This document shows, piece after piece, positions 34,332-43,238 of a stretch of 64,000 nucleotides of DNA. Location: positions 381,041 through 445,040 of the forward strand of contig NZ_LMJJ01000023.1 of assembly GCF_001429285.1 (NCBI RefSeq), read 5' to 3'. The notes beneath the pieces are model-generated. The model was not told the origin of the DNA, did not search any database, and saw only the letters and a list, made by a program, of their open reading frames with translations. Each line of letters starts with the position of its first letter. Position 1 is the first letter of the stretch. The DNA comes from Ensifer sp. Root278 (lineage in GTDB: Bacteria; Pseudomonadota; Alphaproteobacteria; Rhizobiales; Rhizobiaceae). A program made the translations under genes and the position numbers.

Positions 34332-34490
34332 GAAACCGGCACTCCAATCAGGGAAGCCGCCAGCGAAGGCGGCTTCATGGTTGTTGGCGCGACGCTGCGC
34401 CTCATAGGCATACGCGCTGCGGCACGAGTCTCGCACGCGCAAAGGGATGGCGGCCGGATGCCTTCATGGTCCGGCCGCCATCGCCGTTCG

Positions 34491-35822
34491 TTAAGCCGTC
34501 GCCAGTTGCACGACCTCGTCGCGGCGGGCGTTGCTGATCGCAAAGACCAGCATGGCGAGCGCCGAGATCGCAGCCGGGATGGCGAAGATCGCGAAGTTCT
34601 GCTGCAGCGGAAACTCCTGCGCCAGGAGCACGCCGCCAAGCGTCGGGCCGACGATGGCGCCGATGCGACCGACGCCCGAGGCCCAGCCCAATCCGGTAGA
34701 GCGGACCGAGAGGTTATAGAGCTGCGCCACGCTGGCATAGAGCAGGATCTGCGTGCCGATCGTGGTGGCGCCGGCGACGAACACCATGAGGAACAGGAGG
34801 GTCGCCGGCGGATTGAAGCCGATCAGCGCGATCGACAGGGCTGCCGCGACGAAGAATCCGACCACCACCTTCGGCAGGCCGAACCGGTCGCCGAGCCAGC
34901 CGCCGGCAATGGCGCCGACCATACCACCGAAATTCAGCGAGAAGAGGCTGAGCAGGCTTGCCTTCTCCGCATAGCCGGCTTCCTGCAGCACCTTCGGCAG
35001 CCAGGACGACAGCAGGTAGACGAGCAGCAGGCAGCAGAAGAACGCGACCCACAGCATGATCGTGCGCAGGGTGCGCTGATGGCGGAAGAGTTCCAGGACC
35101 GACGCCGAGGCGCCCTTCGTTTCGGCGAAGACCAGCCTGTCGGCCGCACCGATACGCACGCCGGGATCGATCTTCTGATAGATCCGCTTCGCTTCGTCCT
35201 GCTTGCCCTGACGGATGAGGAAACCGAGCGATTCCGGCAGCTTCCAGAGGACCACCGGCAACAGAAGCAACGGCACCGCGGCGATAAAGAACATCGGCTT
35301 CCAGCCATAGGATGGGATGAGGCCGATGCCGAGGCCGGCCGCCACCATGCCGCCGACCGAATAGCCGGAGAACATCAGCGCCACCAGGGTGCCGCGCAGA
35401 CGCTTCGGCGCGTATTCGTTCATCAGTGCCACGGCATTCGGCATCAAGCCGCCGCAGCCGAGACCGGCGAAAAACCGGAAGATCTTGAACTGTTCGGGCG
35501 AACCGGCAAGCCCCGTCAGCAAGGTCGAGACCGTGAACAGCACGAAGCTGATGGCGATGCCCTTCTTACGGCCGATCCGGTCGGCGAGCGGGCCGAAGAT
35601 CAGCGCCCCGAACATCATGCCGAACAGTGCCCAGGCCTGCAGCGCGCCGGCCTGCGGCTTGCTCAGTCCCCATTCGGCGATCAGCGTCGGCAGCACGGTG
35701 CCGGCGACGAAGACGTCATAACCGTCGACAATCAGCAGCAGCGCTGAGAGCGCAACCACCATCCACTGGAAGCCCCCAAGGGGGCTCCCGTCTATTGCCT
35801 CATTCACATCGATAGAGCGCAT
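34491..35822 (-). CDS. benK: Aromatic acid MFS transporter, BenK/PcaK type
   Basis: A 443-residue, 12-helix major facilitator protein of the aromatic acid:H+ symporter family. The DGYD motif in the first helix (LLLIVDGYDVFVAG) and the loop GPLADRIGRKKG are diagnostic. It lies between benD and catD in the benzoate operon, making benzoate the likely substrate. Two adjacent ATGs exist at 35825 and 35822; the second is better spaced from GGGGAGG. Confidence 0.9.
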   Translation of the reverse strand: MRSIDVNEAIDGSPLGGFQWMVVALSALLLIVDGYDVFVAGTVLPTLIAEWGLSKPQAGALQAWALFGMMFGALIFGPLADRIGRKKGIAISFVLFTVSTLLTGLAGSPEQFKIFRFFAGLGCGGLMPNAVALMNEYAPKRLRGTLVALMFSGYSVGGMVAAGLGIGLIPSYGWKPMFFIAAVPLLLLPVVLWKLPESLGFLIRQGKQDEAKRIYQKIDPGVRIGAADRLVFAETKGASASVLELFRHQRTLRTIMLWVAFFCCLLLVYLLSSWLPKVLQEAGYAEKASLLSLFSLNFGGMVGAIAGGWLGDRFGLPKVVVGFFVAAALSIALIGFNPPATLLFLMVFVAGATTIGTQILLYASVAQLYNLSVRSTGLGWASGVGRIGAIVGPTLGGVLLAQEFPLQQNFAIFAIPAAISALAMLVFAISNARRDEVVQLATA

Positions 35823-35864
35823 CATCTCCTCCCCAGGTCGTTGCGCGTTTCAGATAGAGAGCCG

Positions 35865-36653
35865 TCAGCCGAGATCGCCGCCGGCGACCGGCAGCACGCT
35901 GCCGGTGATGTAGGAGGCCTCGTCGGAGGCCAGGAACAGAATGGGTGCCGCCTGCTCTTCGATGCTGCCGTAGCGCTTCATGAAGCTCGACTGCTTTACC
36001 TGGGCGACGACGTCGCCCATCCAGGCCCTCTCGGCGTCGCTGTCGCCCGCGGCATTGCGCGGGACACGGCGTGGCGGCGCCTCCGTCCCACCCGGCGCGG
36101 TCGCGACGACGCGGATGTTGCGCTCGGCAAGTTCCATCGCCAGCGACTGGGTGATGGCGTTGACACCGCCTTTCGCCGCGGAATAGGGCACGCGCTGAAT
36201 GCCGCGCGTCGCATTCGAGGACACGTTGACGATGGTGCCGGCGCCGCGCGCAAAGAGATGCGGCAAGACGGCATGACAGCAATAGAGCGTCGGCATCAGC
36301 GAGCGGCGGATTTCCGCATCGATCTGCGATGGTTCGAATTCGGCGAAGGGCCGCATGCGGATCGCCCCGCCGACATTGTTGATCAGGATGTCGATGCCGC
36401 CGAAGCGTTCGGCGGCAAAGCACATCGCCGCAGCGGCGCCCTCGTGGGTCTCGAGATCGGTGTTGTAGGCTGCCGCCCGATCGCCCCCGGCCTCCGCCGC
36501 CACCTCTGTGACGAAGTCGGCGCGGTCGACGAACAGCACCTTGCCGCCTTCAGCCGCAGCACGCAGCGCCACAGCGCGGCCGATGCCCTGAGCGGCACCT
36601 GTGACCACGAGCACCTTGCCGGCAAAGCGCCCTTCAAAACGGGCCGCGCTCAT
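35865..36653 (-). CDS. benD: cis-1,2-dihydroxycyclohexa-3,5-diene-1-carboxylate dehydrogenase (BenD)
   Basis: A 262-residue short-chain dehydrogenase with the NAD motif TGAAQGIG, NNVGG, and the catalytic YSAAKGG. It converts the benzoate cis-diol to catechol with release of CO2 and NADH. Motifs such as GGAIRMRPFAEFEPSQIDAE and the position right after benC (four-base overlap, ATGA at 36650-36653) identify it as BenD rather than a generic SDR. Confidence 0.93.
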   Translation of the reverse strand: MSAARFEGRFAGKVLVVTGAAQGIGRAVALRAAAEGGKVLFVDRADFVTEVAAEAGGDRAAAYNTDLETHEGAAAAMCFAAERFGGIDILINNVGGAIRMRPFAEFEPSQIDAEIRRSLMPTLYCCHAVLPHLFARGAGTIVNVSSNATRGIQRVPYSAAKGGVNAITQSLAMELAERNIRVVATAPGGTEAPPRRVPRNAAGDSDAERAWMGDVVAQVKQSSFMKRYGSIEEQAAPILFLASDEASYITGSVLPVAGGDLG

Positions 36654-37672
36654 GCCGCCTCCTTCGCCAAGACGTTCGGCGTGAACTTCTCGTAGTGGAA
36701 ACTGTTGGGCACGATACCGGTGTCGTCGAGGTGCTTGCGCACGGCGTCGACCATCGGCGGCGGACCGCAGAGATAGACGTCGACGTCGCCGCCATTGAGC
36801 AGCTCTTCCGGCATGTGCTGGGTGACCCAGCCCTTGCGCGGATGGCTGGAGGCAGCGTCTGCCACGACTGTGCTGCAGGTGAAATTGGCAAGCCGTTTGG
36901 CATGGGCCTCGATCTCATCGACAAGCACGAGATCCAGGTCTCGGGTGACGCCGTAGATCAGGTGGATCTTCTGCTGCGCGTTGGCCTGGGCCAGCACTTC
37001 GAGCATCGACAGGAATGGCGCAAGACCGGTGCCGCCGGCTAGCAGCAGCAGGGGGCGTTGGACTTCTCTCAGATAGAAGCTGCCGAGCGGCCCTGTCAGC
37101 TCGAGTTTCGTCCCGATTTCCGCGCGCTCCAGCCAGCTGCTCATCAGGCCGCCGGGGATCTTCTTGATCAGGAAGCCGAGACGCTGTTCACCCGGAGCCG
37201 AGGAGAAGGAATAGGAGCGACTCTGGCCGCTGCCGGGCACATCGATATTGACGTATTGCCCCGGCAGAAAGGCGGGTGCTGCGTCCACGTCCAGCTCCAG
37301 CACGATCGCCGCATCATTGTGCGGGGTGACCCGCGCAACCGTTGCCGCGAACTTCTGCTGCCCGGTCTTGCAGGCGGCCGAGGTCGTCGGCACCGCGATG
37401 ACACAATCGCTCGACGGCTTCATCTGGCAGGTCAGCACCAGACCGCTTTCAGCCTCGTCCGATGTCAGCGCATCGTCGATGAAGTCGTCGCCGAGGTCAT
37501 AGGCACCGCTTTCGGCGCGGCACTTGCAGGTGCCGCAGACACCGTCGGAACAGTCCATCGGCAGGTTGATCTTGTTGCGGAAGGCGGCGTCGAGCACCTT
37601 CTCGTCGTCCCTACATTCGACGAAACGGGTGACGCCATCCTCGAAATTCAAAGCGATCCTGTAGCTGGCCAT
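36650..37672 (-). CDS. benC: Benzoate 1,2-dioxygenase electron transfer component (BenC)
   Basis: A 340-residue reductase. It has an N-terminal plant-type [2Fe-2S] ferredoxin domain (CSDGVCGTCKCRAESG plus a later Cys), a FAD-binding domain (RSYSFSSAPG) and a C-terminal NADH domain (LLAGGTGLAPFLSMLE). It passes electrons from NADH to the BenAB oxygenase. The ATG at 37672 follows GGAGG seven bases upstream. Confidence 0.95.
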   Translation of the reverse strand: MASYRIALNFEDGVTRFVECRDDEKVLDAAFRNKINLPMDCSDGVCGTCKCRAESGAYDLGDDFIDDALTSDEAESGLVLTCQMKPSSDCVIAVPTTSAACKTGQQKFAATVARVTPHNDAAIVLELDVDAAPAFLPGQYVNIDVPGSGQSRSYSFSSAPGEQRLGFLIKKIPGGLMSSWLERAEIGTKLELTGPLGSFYLREVQRPLLLLAGGTGLAPFLSMLEVLAQANAQQKIHLIYGVTRDLDLVLVDEIEAHAKRLANFTCSTVVADAASSHPRKGWVTQHMPEELLNGGDVDVYLCGPPPMVDAVRKHLDDTGIVPNSFHYEKFTPNVLAKEAA

Positions 37673-37711
37673 GGTTGCTCCTCCCAATCCCTTGTCGTCA
37701 GGCGGCGGTCA

Positions 37712-38200
37712 TCAGATGTGGTAAACGTCGATGACCTGGCGGATGTAGTCGTTCTTCAGCACGATCTTCTTTTGTGAAATCACGAGCTCTTCGCCGCTTT
37801 TGCGCAACGTCACAAACATGGTGCCGAAGAAGTGGTCGGTGACCTTGTAGCGGTGGTTGAGCGTGTGGAAGTTGTAGCGGACATCCACTTCCTCGCCACG
37901 GTCGGCCAGCAACTCGACATTGGTGACGTTGTGGCTGGTGCGCGGCTCTGGCGTGGAGGCGCCCGAGCGTTCGGTCTTGATGCGGAAGACGCGATCCTCC
38001 AGGCCGTCGCGGCTCGGATAGAAGATCAGCGAGATCTCAGACTGCGGATCTTCGGTCAGCTGATCGTCATCGTCCCAGGCCGGCATCCAGTAGGTGACGT
38101 CGGGCGCATAGCAGGTCAGCCATTCGTCCCATTCGCGGTCGTCGAGCAGGCGCGCTTCGCGGTAGAGGAAGGCGCAGGCGGTGTCGTAGGAGATCCTCAT
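37712..38200 (-). CDS. benB: Benzoate 1,2-dioxygenase beta subunit (BenB)
   Basis: A 162-residue small subunit of the ring-hydroxylating oxygenase, with the typical [20 protein letters not shown] and [10 protein letters not shown] segments. It forms an alpha3beta3 hexamer with BenA. The ATG at 38200 overlaps the benA stop by four bases, indicating coupled synthesis. A longer in-frame reading would run into benA. Confidence 0.95.
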   Translation of the reverse strand: MRISYDTACAFLYREARLLDDREWDEWLTCYAPDVTYWMPAWDDDDQLTEDPQSEISLIFYPSRDGLEDRVFRIKTERSGASTPEPRTSHNVTNVELLADRGEEVDVRYNFHTLNHRYKVTDHFFGTMFVTLRKSGEELVISQKKIVLKNDYIRQVIDVYHI

Positions 38201-39555
38201 GCGACCGCTCCCTTCGTCTCGGAGGCAAGTGCTGCGCGCATCACCTTCGCCCAATATTCGTGCTGGCGGACGAACAGGCCTTCGTCTTCGCTGCGCTCGC
38301 CCGAGAGCAACGGTTCGAGGCCCATGCGCTTGGCATTGTCGTCCGGACCGTCAATCCAGAGCGGCGCCCCGCGTGACAGGTCGTTCCAGAGCGCGGTGAT
38401 GCCGGCATAGCCCTGCTGGCAGGCGCGGAATTCTTCGAGATCGTCGGCAGTGCCCATGCCCGAGACGTTGAAGAAATCCTCGTATTGGCGGATGCGCAGA
38501 GTCCGGTCTTCAGCACTTTCGCCCTTCGGCGCGAAACAGAAGATGCTGATCTCGGTCTTGTCGACGCTGATTGGACGGGTGACGCGGATCTGCGTGCTGA
38601 ACTGGTCCATCAGGAACACGTTCGGATAGAGGCAGAGGTTACGCGTCTGGTTGACGATGAGATCCGCCTTCACTTCGCCGACGCGCGCCTTGATCTCCTC
38701 ACGGGCGTGGAAGACCGGCCGGACCTCGGGGTTCATGGTGTTGGTCCAGAGCAGAATATGGCCGTTGTCGAAGCCGTAGACGCCGGCAATCGAGCGGCTC
38801 CAGCTGCTCGCGTCGACCGCCTTGGTGCCCTCCTCGTGGCGGCGGCCCATGGTCGCGGCATAGTTCCAGTGCACGGAGCTGACGTGATAGCCGTCGCAAC
38901 CGTTTTCCATCTGCAGCTTCCAGTTCCCATCGTAGATGTAGGAGGAATTGCCGCGCAGCACTTCGAGCCCGTCGGGCGCCTGGTCGACAATCTGGTCGAT
39001 GATGACCTTGGTCTCGCCGAGATAATCCTCGAGCGACGAGACATCAGGATTCAGGCTACCGAAGAGGAAGCCGCGATAGCTCTCGAAACGAGCGACGCGC
39101 TTCAGGTCGTGCGAGCCATCTTTCGCAAATTGCGGCGGATATTGCGTGGTCTTCTCGTCCTTCACCTTCAGGAGTTTGCCGGTGTTGGAAAAAGTCCAGC
39201 CGTGGAAAGGACAGGTGAAGCTGCCCTTGTTGCCATGCTTGCGCCGGCAGAGCATCGCGCCGCGATGGGCGCAGGCATTGATGACCGCGTGCAGTTCGCC
39301 TGATTTGTCGCGGGTGACGACGACAGGCTGGCGGCCGATATAGGTGGTGTAATAGTCGTTGTTCTCGGGGATCTGGCTCTCGTGGGCGAGGTAGACCCAA
39401 TTGCTCTCGAAGATGTGCTTCATCTCCAGCTCGAAGAGGTCTTCGTTGGTGAAGATATCGCGGCGGCACCGGAACATCCCGGTCTCATGATCGTCCTCGA
39501 CTGCGGTGGCGAGCAGATCGTCGAGGGCCTGGGTTTTGTCGATAACTGCAGACAT
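38197..39555 (-). CDS. benA: Benzoate 1,2-dioxygenase alpha subunit (BenA)
   Basis: A 452-residue Rieske non-heme iron oxygenase large subunit. The Rieske ligands are C95, H97, C115 and H118 (NACAHRGA ... CPFHGW), and the mononuclear iron site lies in the region [16 protein letters not shown]. It adds O2 to benzoate to give the cis-diol acid. The ATG at 39555 has GGAG about seven bases upstream. It follows catA after 96 bases that contain a strong hairpin. Confidence 0.96.
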   Translation of the reverse strand: MSAVIDKTQALDDLLATAVEDDHETGMFRCRRDIFTNEDLFELEMKHIFESNWVYLAHESQIPENNDYYTTYIGRQPVVVTRDKSGELHAVINACAHRGAMLCRRKHGNKGSFTCPFHGWTFSNTGKLLKVKDEKTTQYPPQFAKDGSHDLKRVARFESYRGFLFGSLNPDVSSLEDYLGETKVIIDQIVDQAPDGLEVLRGNSSYIYDGNWKLQMENGCDGYHVSSVHWNYAATMGRRHEEGTKAVDASSWSRSIAGVYGFDNGHILLWTNTMNPEVRPVFHAREEIKARVGEVKADLIVNQTRNLCLYPNVFLMDQFSTQIRVTRPISVDKTEISIFCFAPKGESAEDRTLRIRQYEDFFNVSGMGTADDLEEFRACQQGYAGITALWNDLSRGAPLWIDGPDDNAKRMGLEPLLSGERSEDEGLFVRQHEYWAKVMRAALASETKGAVA

Positions 39556-39620
39556 GGTTCTTCTCCCGCAAACGGCTGATCCGTGCTCGGTTCGGCTATT
39601 GCAACAATGTCGGTGTGGGG

Positions 39621-39643
39621 GCGGCGGCTCAGTCGGCCGCCGC
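39621..39643 (-). other. Hairpin in the catA-benA gap
   Basis: A perfect 8-bp GC stem, GCGGCGGC/GCCGCCGC, with a 7-base loop lies nine bases past the catA stop-codon region and 66 bases before benA. It has no T-run. It may slow the 3' decay of the cat part or lower read-through into ben. Confidence 0.5.
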
Positions 39644-39651
39644 AACAATGA

Positions 39652-40590
39652 TCAGGCGGCGGCGCGCCTGCGCTGCTCGTTGATCTGGTTGTCGACGCCA
39701 TTCACCAATGAGGTGAGATGAATGTCGAATTCGATCTCGGCGAAGGGGCCGGAGAGACCGTTCGCCTTGATGCTTGCCTCGTCGGTCCGCTCGGTAACAT
39801 CGGGCACCAGGCCGTCGCGGGTCGCATAGGCGAAGTCGTCGTTGACCAACGGATCGCCGGCTATGTTGATCTGGGTCGTCAGCTTGCGATGACCGTCGGC
39901 GCTGATGAAGAAGTGAATATGCGCCGGGCGCTGGCCGTGACGCCCGAGCGCCGAAAGCAGCTGTTCGGTCGGGCTGCCCGGCGGCACGCCGTAGCCGTGC
40001 GGCACAATGCTCTGAAACTTGTAACGGCCCTTGGCGTCGGTGACGATCGTGCGGCGCATATTGAACGGCGCCTGCACACCGGTCGGGTCGAAATGCGAAT
40101 AGAAGCCGCGGGTATCACAGTGCCAGACTTCGACCGTCGCACCTTTCAGCGGTTGGCCGGCGGAATCATAGACGGTGCCGTGCATGATCAGCGGGTGACC
40201 GTTGGTGTCCCGGCCGTCATCAAGACGGGCGAAGCCTTCCGATGCCGGTGCGCCGGCGACATAAAGCGGCCCTTCGATGGTGCGCGGTGTCGGATTCTTG
40301 ATGCCGAGCTCCTCGTCGATAGCGTCGAGACGTTCGTCGAGGAAGTGGTCGAGGCCGAGGCCGGGCGAGATCAGGCCGGCCTGGCCGGCAGCACCGATTT
40401 CGTTTAGCCAGGCAATGCCGGTCCAGTATTCGTCCGGGGTGATGTCGAGATCGTCGATCGCCTTGAACAGGTCCGACATCAGCCGGTGCACGATCTCTTT
40501 GACGCGCGGGCTGCCGCCGTCCTTGTCGAGGCCGCTCAGAACCTTCAGGAAACCTTGCGTCTCCGGCTTGTCGAAAATCTTCACGCTCAT
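39652..40590 (-). CDS. catA: Catechol 1,2-dioxygenase (CatA)
   Basis: A 312-residue intradiol dioxygenase with the helical N-terminal linker domain and the Fe(III) ligand regions EGPLYVAGAPAS, DTRGFYSHFDPT and GQRPAHIHFFISADGH. It opens catechol between the hydroxyls to cis,cis-muconate. GGAGGA lies just upstream of the ATG at 40590. It stands between catC and benA in the same transcription direction. Confidence 0.95.
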   Translation of the reverse strand: MSVKIFDKPETQGFLKVLSGLDKDGGSPRVKEIVHRLMSDLFKAIDDLDITPDEYWTGIAWLNEIGAAGQAGLISPGLGLDHFLDERLDAIDEELGIKNPTPRTIEGPLYVAGAPASEGFARLDDGRDTNGHPLIMHGTVYDSAGQPLKGATVEVWHCDTRGFYSHFDPTGVQAPFNMRRTIVTDAKGRYKFQSIVPHGYGVPPGSPTEQLLSALGRHGQRPAHIHFFISADGHRKLTTQINIAGDPLVNDDFAYATRDGLVPDVTERTDEASIKANGLSGPFAEIEFDIHLTSLVNGVDNQINEQRRRAAA

Positions 40591-40663
40591 GATAAATCCT
40601 CCACTTGGATAGTTTGAAAGCGGGTGCCGCCTGCCAACCTCCCGGCGGCGGCCGAACGAAATC

Positions 40664-40954
40664 TCAGGTGTCATCCTCCCGGACTGACGACGGATGCCGA
40701 AGCAGCGGCGTCACCTCGATGTCCATGAATTTGAACAGCGGCAGACCCGAGAGGATCTCGTGCAGCTCGGCATTGTCCGTGACGTCAAAGACGCTGTAGT
40801 TGGCGTACTGGCCGGCGATCCGCCAGATATGCCGCCACTTGCCGCTCTGCTGCAGCGCCTGTGAATAGGCCTTCTCTCGCGCGAGAATCTGGGCCGCCTC
40901 TTCAGCGGGCAGGTCATGGGGAATGCGAACATCCATTCTGACGTGAAACAGCAT
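40664..40954 (-). CDS. catC: Muconolactone delta-isomerase (CatC)
   Basis: A 96-residue protein, exactly the family size, with MLFHVRMDVRIPHDLPA at the start and LPLFKFMDIEVTPLLRHPS at the end. It isomerises muconolactone to 3-oxoadipate enol-lactone. The ATG at 40954 lies ten bases after the catB stop, so the two are co-transcribed. An 18-residue longer reading would overlap catB and is rejected. Confidence 0.95.
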   Translation of the reverse strand: MLFHVRMDVRIPHDLPAEEAAQILAREKAYSQALQQSGKWRHIWRIAGQYANYSVFDVTDNAELHEILSGLPLFKFMDIEVTPLLRHPSSVREDDT

Positions 40955-40964
40955 CAGCCGATCC

Positions 40965-42146
40965 TCACTTCGCAACACTGATGGTCTTGCGCAGCCCTTC
41001 GCGCGCAAAGAACTTCAACCGGTCTTCGTCGAGTTCGACGCCCAAACCCGGCCCATCCGGCACCGTCAGTTCGAAGTCGCTGTAGTCGAGGGGCGTTGCC
41101 AGGATTTCCTCCGTCAGGAGCAGCGGACCGAAAAGCTCGGTGCCCCACTGCAGATTGGCAAAGGTCGAAAACACATGGGCGGAGGCCACCGTGCCGACAG
41201 CGCCTTCGAGCATCGTGCCACCGTAGAGCTCGATGCCGGCGGTATCGGCGATCGCCGCCACGCGCTGCGCATTGAACAACCCGCCGCTCTGCTCGATCTT
41301 GACCGCGAAGACGTCAGCGCCCTTGGTCTTGGCAATCTCGAAGGCCGATTCAGGCCCGGTAAGGGACTCGTCCGCCATCAGCGCCACCGGGAAGCGGCGG
41401 ACCAGTCGGTTGAGCGCTGCCGTCGACGCGACAGGCTGTTCTACCAGTTCGCAACCGGCATCGGCGAGCGCCGCCATGCCGTAGGACGCCTCGAATTCGC
41501 TCCAGGCCATGTTGACGTCGACGCGCACCGCACCGCGGTCGCCCAGCGCCTGCTTGATCGCCGCCACATGGGCGATATCGTCCTTCAACGGCTTCGCGCC
41601 GATCTTCAGCTTGAAGATCCGGTGGCGGCGAAGGTCGAGCATCTTTTCGGCCTCGGCAATGTCCATGGCGGTGTCACCGGAAGCGAGCGTCCAGGCGACC
41701 GGCAGCCGCTTGCGCAGCGCTCCGCCCAGGAGTTCGCCGACCGACAGGCCGAGACGCTTGCCGTGGGCGTCGAGCAGCGCCGTTTCGACCGCGCTCTTGG
41801 CGAAACGGTTTTCCTTCACCGCTTTGCCGATGCGCGCCATTAGCGCCTTCACGCGGGTCACGTCCTCGCCGATCATGACAGGCGCGAAATAGGTATCGAT
41901 CGCCAGCTTCATGCTTTCGGGGCTCTCGCCACCATAGGCGAGACCGCCGATCGTCGTGCCTTCGCCGATCCCGACGGTGCCGTCGCTGCAATGGACCTTC
42001 ACCAGCATCAACGTTTGGCCGGTCATGGTCGCGACTGAGAGCTTGTGCGGCCGGATCGTCGGCAGATCGACCAGTATCGTTTCGACCCGTTCGACGACGG
42101 AGACGAAGGCTGCAGTCGGAGAGATGGGTGCAAGGGTCGTGTTCAT
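40965..42146 (-). CDS. catB: Muconate cycloisomerase (CatB)
   Basis: A 393-residue enolase-superfamily enzyme. The catalytic Lys pair (FKLKIGAKP), metal ligands (RVDVNMAW, ELVEQPV, MADESLT) and the late loop KIEQSGGLFNA are visible. It turns cis,cis-muconate into muconolactone. It is the first gene of the cat-ben operon, divergent from catR, with two CatR/BenM-type sites in the 150-base spacer. Confidence 0.95.
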   Translation of the reverse strand: MNTTLAPISPTAAFVSVVERVETILVDLPTIRPHKLSVATMTGQTLMLVKVHCSDGTVGIGEGTTIGGLAYGGESPESMKLAIDTYFAPVMIGEDVTRVKALMARIGKAVKENRFAKSAVETALLDAHGKRLGLSVGELLGGALRKRLPVAWTLASGDTAMDIAEAEKMLDLRRHRIFKLKIGAKPLKDDIAHVAAIKQALGDRGAVRVDVNMAWSEFEASYGMAALADAGCELVEQPVASTAALNRLVRRFPVALMADESLTGPESAFEIAKTKGADVFAVKIEQSGGLFNAQRVAAIADTAGIELYGGTMLEGAVGTVASAHVFSTFANLQWGTELFGPLLLTEEILATPLDYSDFELTVPDGPGLGVELDEDRLKFFAREGLRKTISVAK

Positions 42147-42202
42147 GGCGTGACTGTGCGCCGCGCACTGGGTGGCGTCCAACACCAAATAGGTTCTCTA
42201 TG

Positions 42203-42217
42203 ATACCTTCATGGTAT
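42203..42217. promoter_or_regulatory. CatR/BenM-type operator, site 1
   Basis: ATACC-TTCAT-GGTAT, a perfect match to the ATAC-N7-GTAT consensus bound by BenM, CatM and CatR. It lies 57 bases upstream of the catB ATG, between the divergent catB and catR genes. Confidence 0.85.
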
Positions 42218-42263
42218 AGTGCGATAGAGATTTCGCAGATTCATGCGGTTACCGCACTGCAAC

Positions 42264-42278
42264 ATACCGCAATGGTAG
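42264..42278. promoter_or_regulatory. CatR/BenM-type operator, site 2
   Basis: ATACC-GCAAT-GGTAG, one mismatch from the ATAC-N7-GTAT consensus, centred 61 bases from site 1 and 19 bases before the catR ATG. A further inverted repeat, GCGGT-T-ACCGC (42245-42255), lies between the two. Placement over the catR start region suits autorepression. Confidence 0.7.
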
Positions 42279-42296
42279 GAAAATGAGGGCCTGAAT

Positions 42297-43238
42297 ATGG
42301 ATCTGCGCCAGCTTCGCTACTTCGTCGCCGTCGCCCGTGAGCGCAACTTCACCCGCGCCGCCGAGCAGCTGCATATCGCCCAGCCACCCTTGAGCCGGCA
42401 GATCCAGCTTCTGGAGGAAGAGCTGGGCGTGCCGCTGATCATCCGCGCGAGCCGTCCGGTCCGGCTGACGGAGGCGGGCCGGTTGTTCTACGAGCAGTCG
42501 CTGCAGATTTTGGGGAGAGTCGAGCAGATGGTTGAGGCCACGCGCCGCGTCGGTCTCAACCAGAACCGCGTCCTGTCCATCGGCTTCGTCGCCTCCACGC
42601 TCTATGGCGGGCTGCCGACACTCGTGCGCAAGCTGAGGCAGAATGCGCCGGAACTCGATATCCGGCTATTGGAGATGGTGTCGGTGCAGCAGATCGCCGC
42701 GCTCAAGGAGGGCCGAATCGATGTCGGCTTCGGCCGGCTTCACCACAGCGATCCCAATGTCGTCGGCATCCTCATGCGCGAAGAGCGCCTCGCCGTGGCG
42801 ATACCCGAGGGCACGCCGCTAGCCGAAGACACGTCGCCCTTGCCCTTGAATGCGCTCGCCGGCCAGAAGCTGATCGTCTATCCGAAGGAGCCGCGGCCGA
42901 GCTATGCCGACCATGTGCTGAGCCTGCTTCATGCCCACGATGTGCGCCCTGCCGAGGTGCATGAAGTGCGGGAGATCCAGAGTGCCCTTGGCCTCGTCGC
43001 CTCGGAAGCCGGTCTGTGCATCGTCCCCTCCTCGGCGCGTCAGGTGCGGTCAGACGTCCACTACCGCATGATCGAGGGGGAACGCGCGACCTCTCCTGTC
43101 ATCCTCAATCACCGGGTCGGCGACAATTCACGCCACATTGAGCTGATCAAGCAGTTGATCGAAGAGATGTATGCGGAAAACCCGCCTTGGCTTGGCCTCG
43201 AGCACAATCTGCCATTCCGGCCCTCCTTCGTTAAATGA
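42297..43238 (+). CDS. catR: LysR-type regulator of catechol/benzoate genes (CatR/BenM-like)
   Basis: A 313-residue LysR regulator with the N-terminal helix-turn-helix (MDLRQLRYFVAVARERNFTR and HIAQPPLSRQIQLLE) characteristic of the CatR/BenM/CatM group and an effector domain (SIGFVASTLYGGLPTLVRK) expected to bind cis,cis-muconate. It is divergent from catB, with two consensus operators between. Its 3' end overlaps the convergent TIM-barrel gene by eight bases. Confidence 0.92.
   Translation: MDLRQLRYFVAVARERNFTRAAEQLHIAQPPLSRQIQLLEEELGVPLIIRASRPVRLTEAGRLFYEQSLQILGRVEQMVEATRRVGLNQNRVLSIGFVASTLYGGLPTLVRKLRQNAPELDIRLLEMVSVQQIAALKEGRIDVGFGRLHHSDPNVVGILMREERLAVAIPEGTPLAEDTSPLPLNALAGQKLIVYPKEPRPSYADHVLSLLHAHDVRPAEVHEVREIQSALGLVASEAGLCIVPSSARQVRSDVHYRMIEGERATSPVILNHRVGDNSRHIELIKQLIEEMYAENPPWLGLEHNLPFRPSFVK

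Noticed and set aside
34377-35747. Plus-strand open frame of 456 codons opposite benK
   Set aside because: Very rich in Arg/Gln/His/Asp with no fold signature; an antisense shadow of the transporter.
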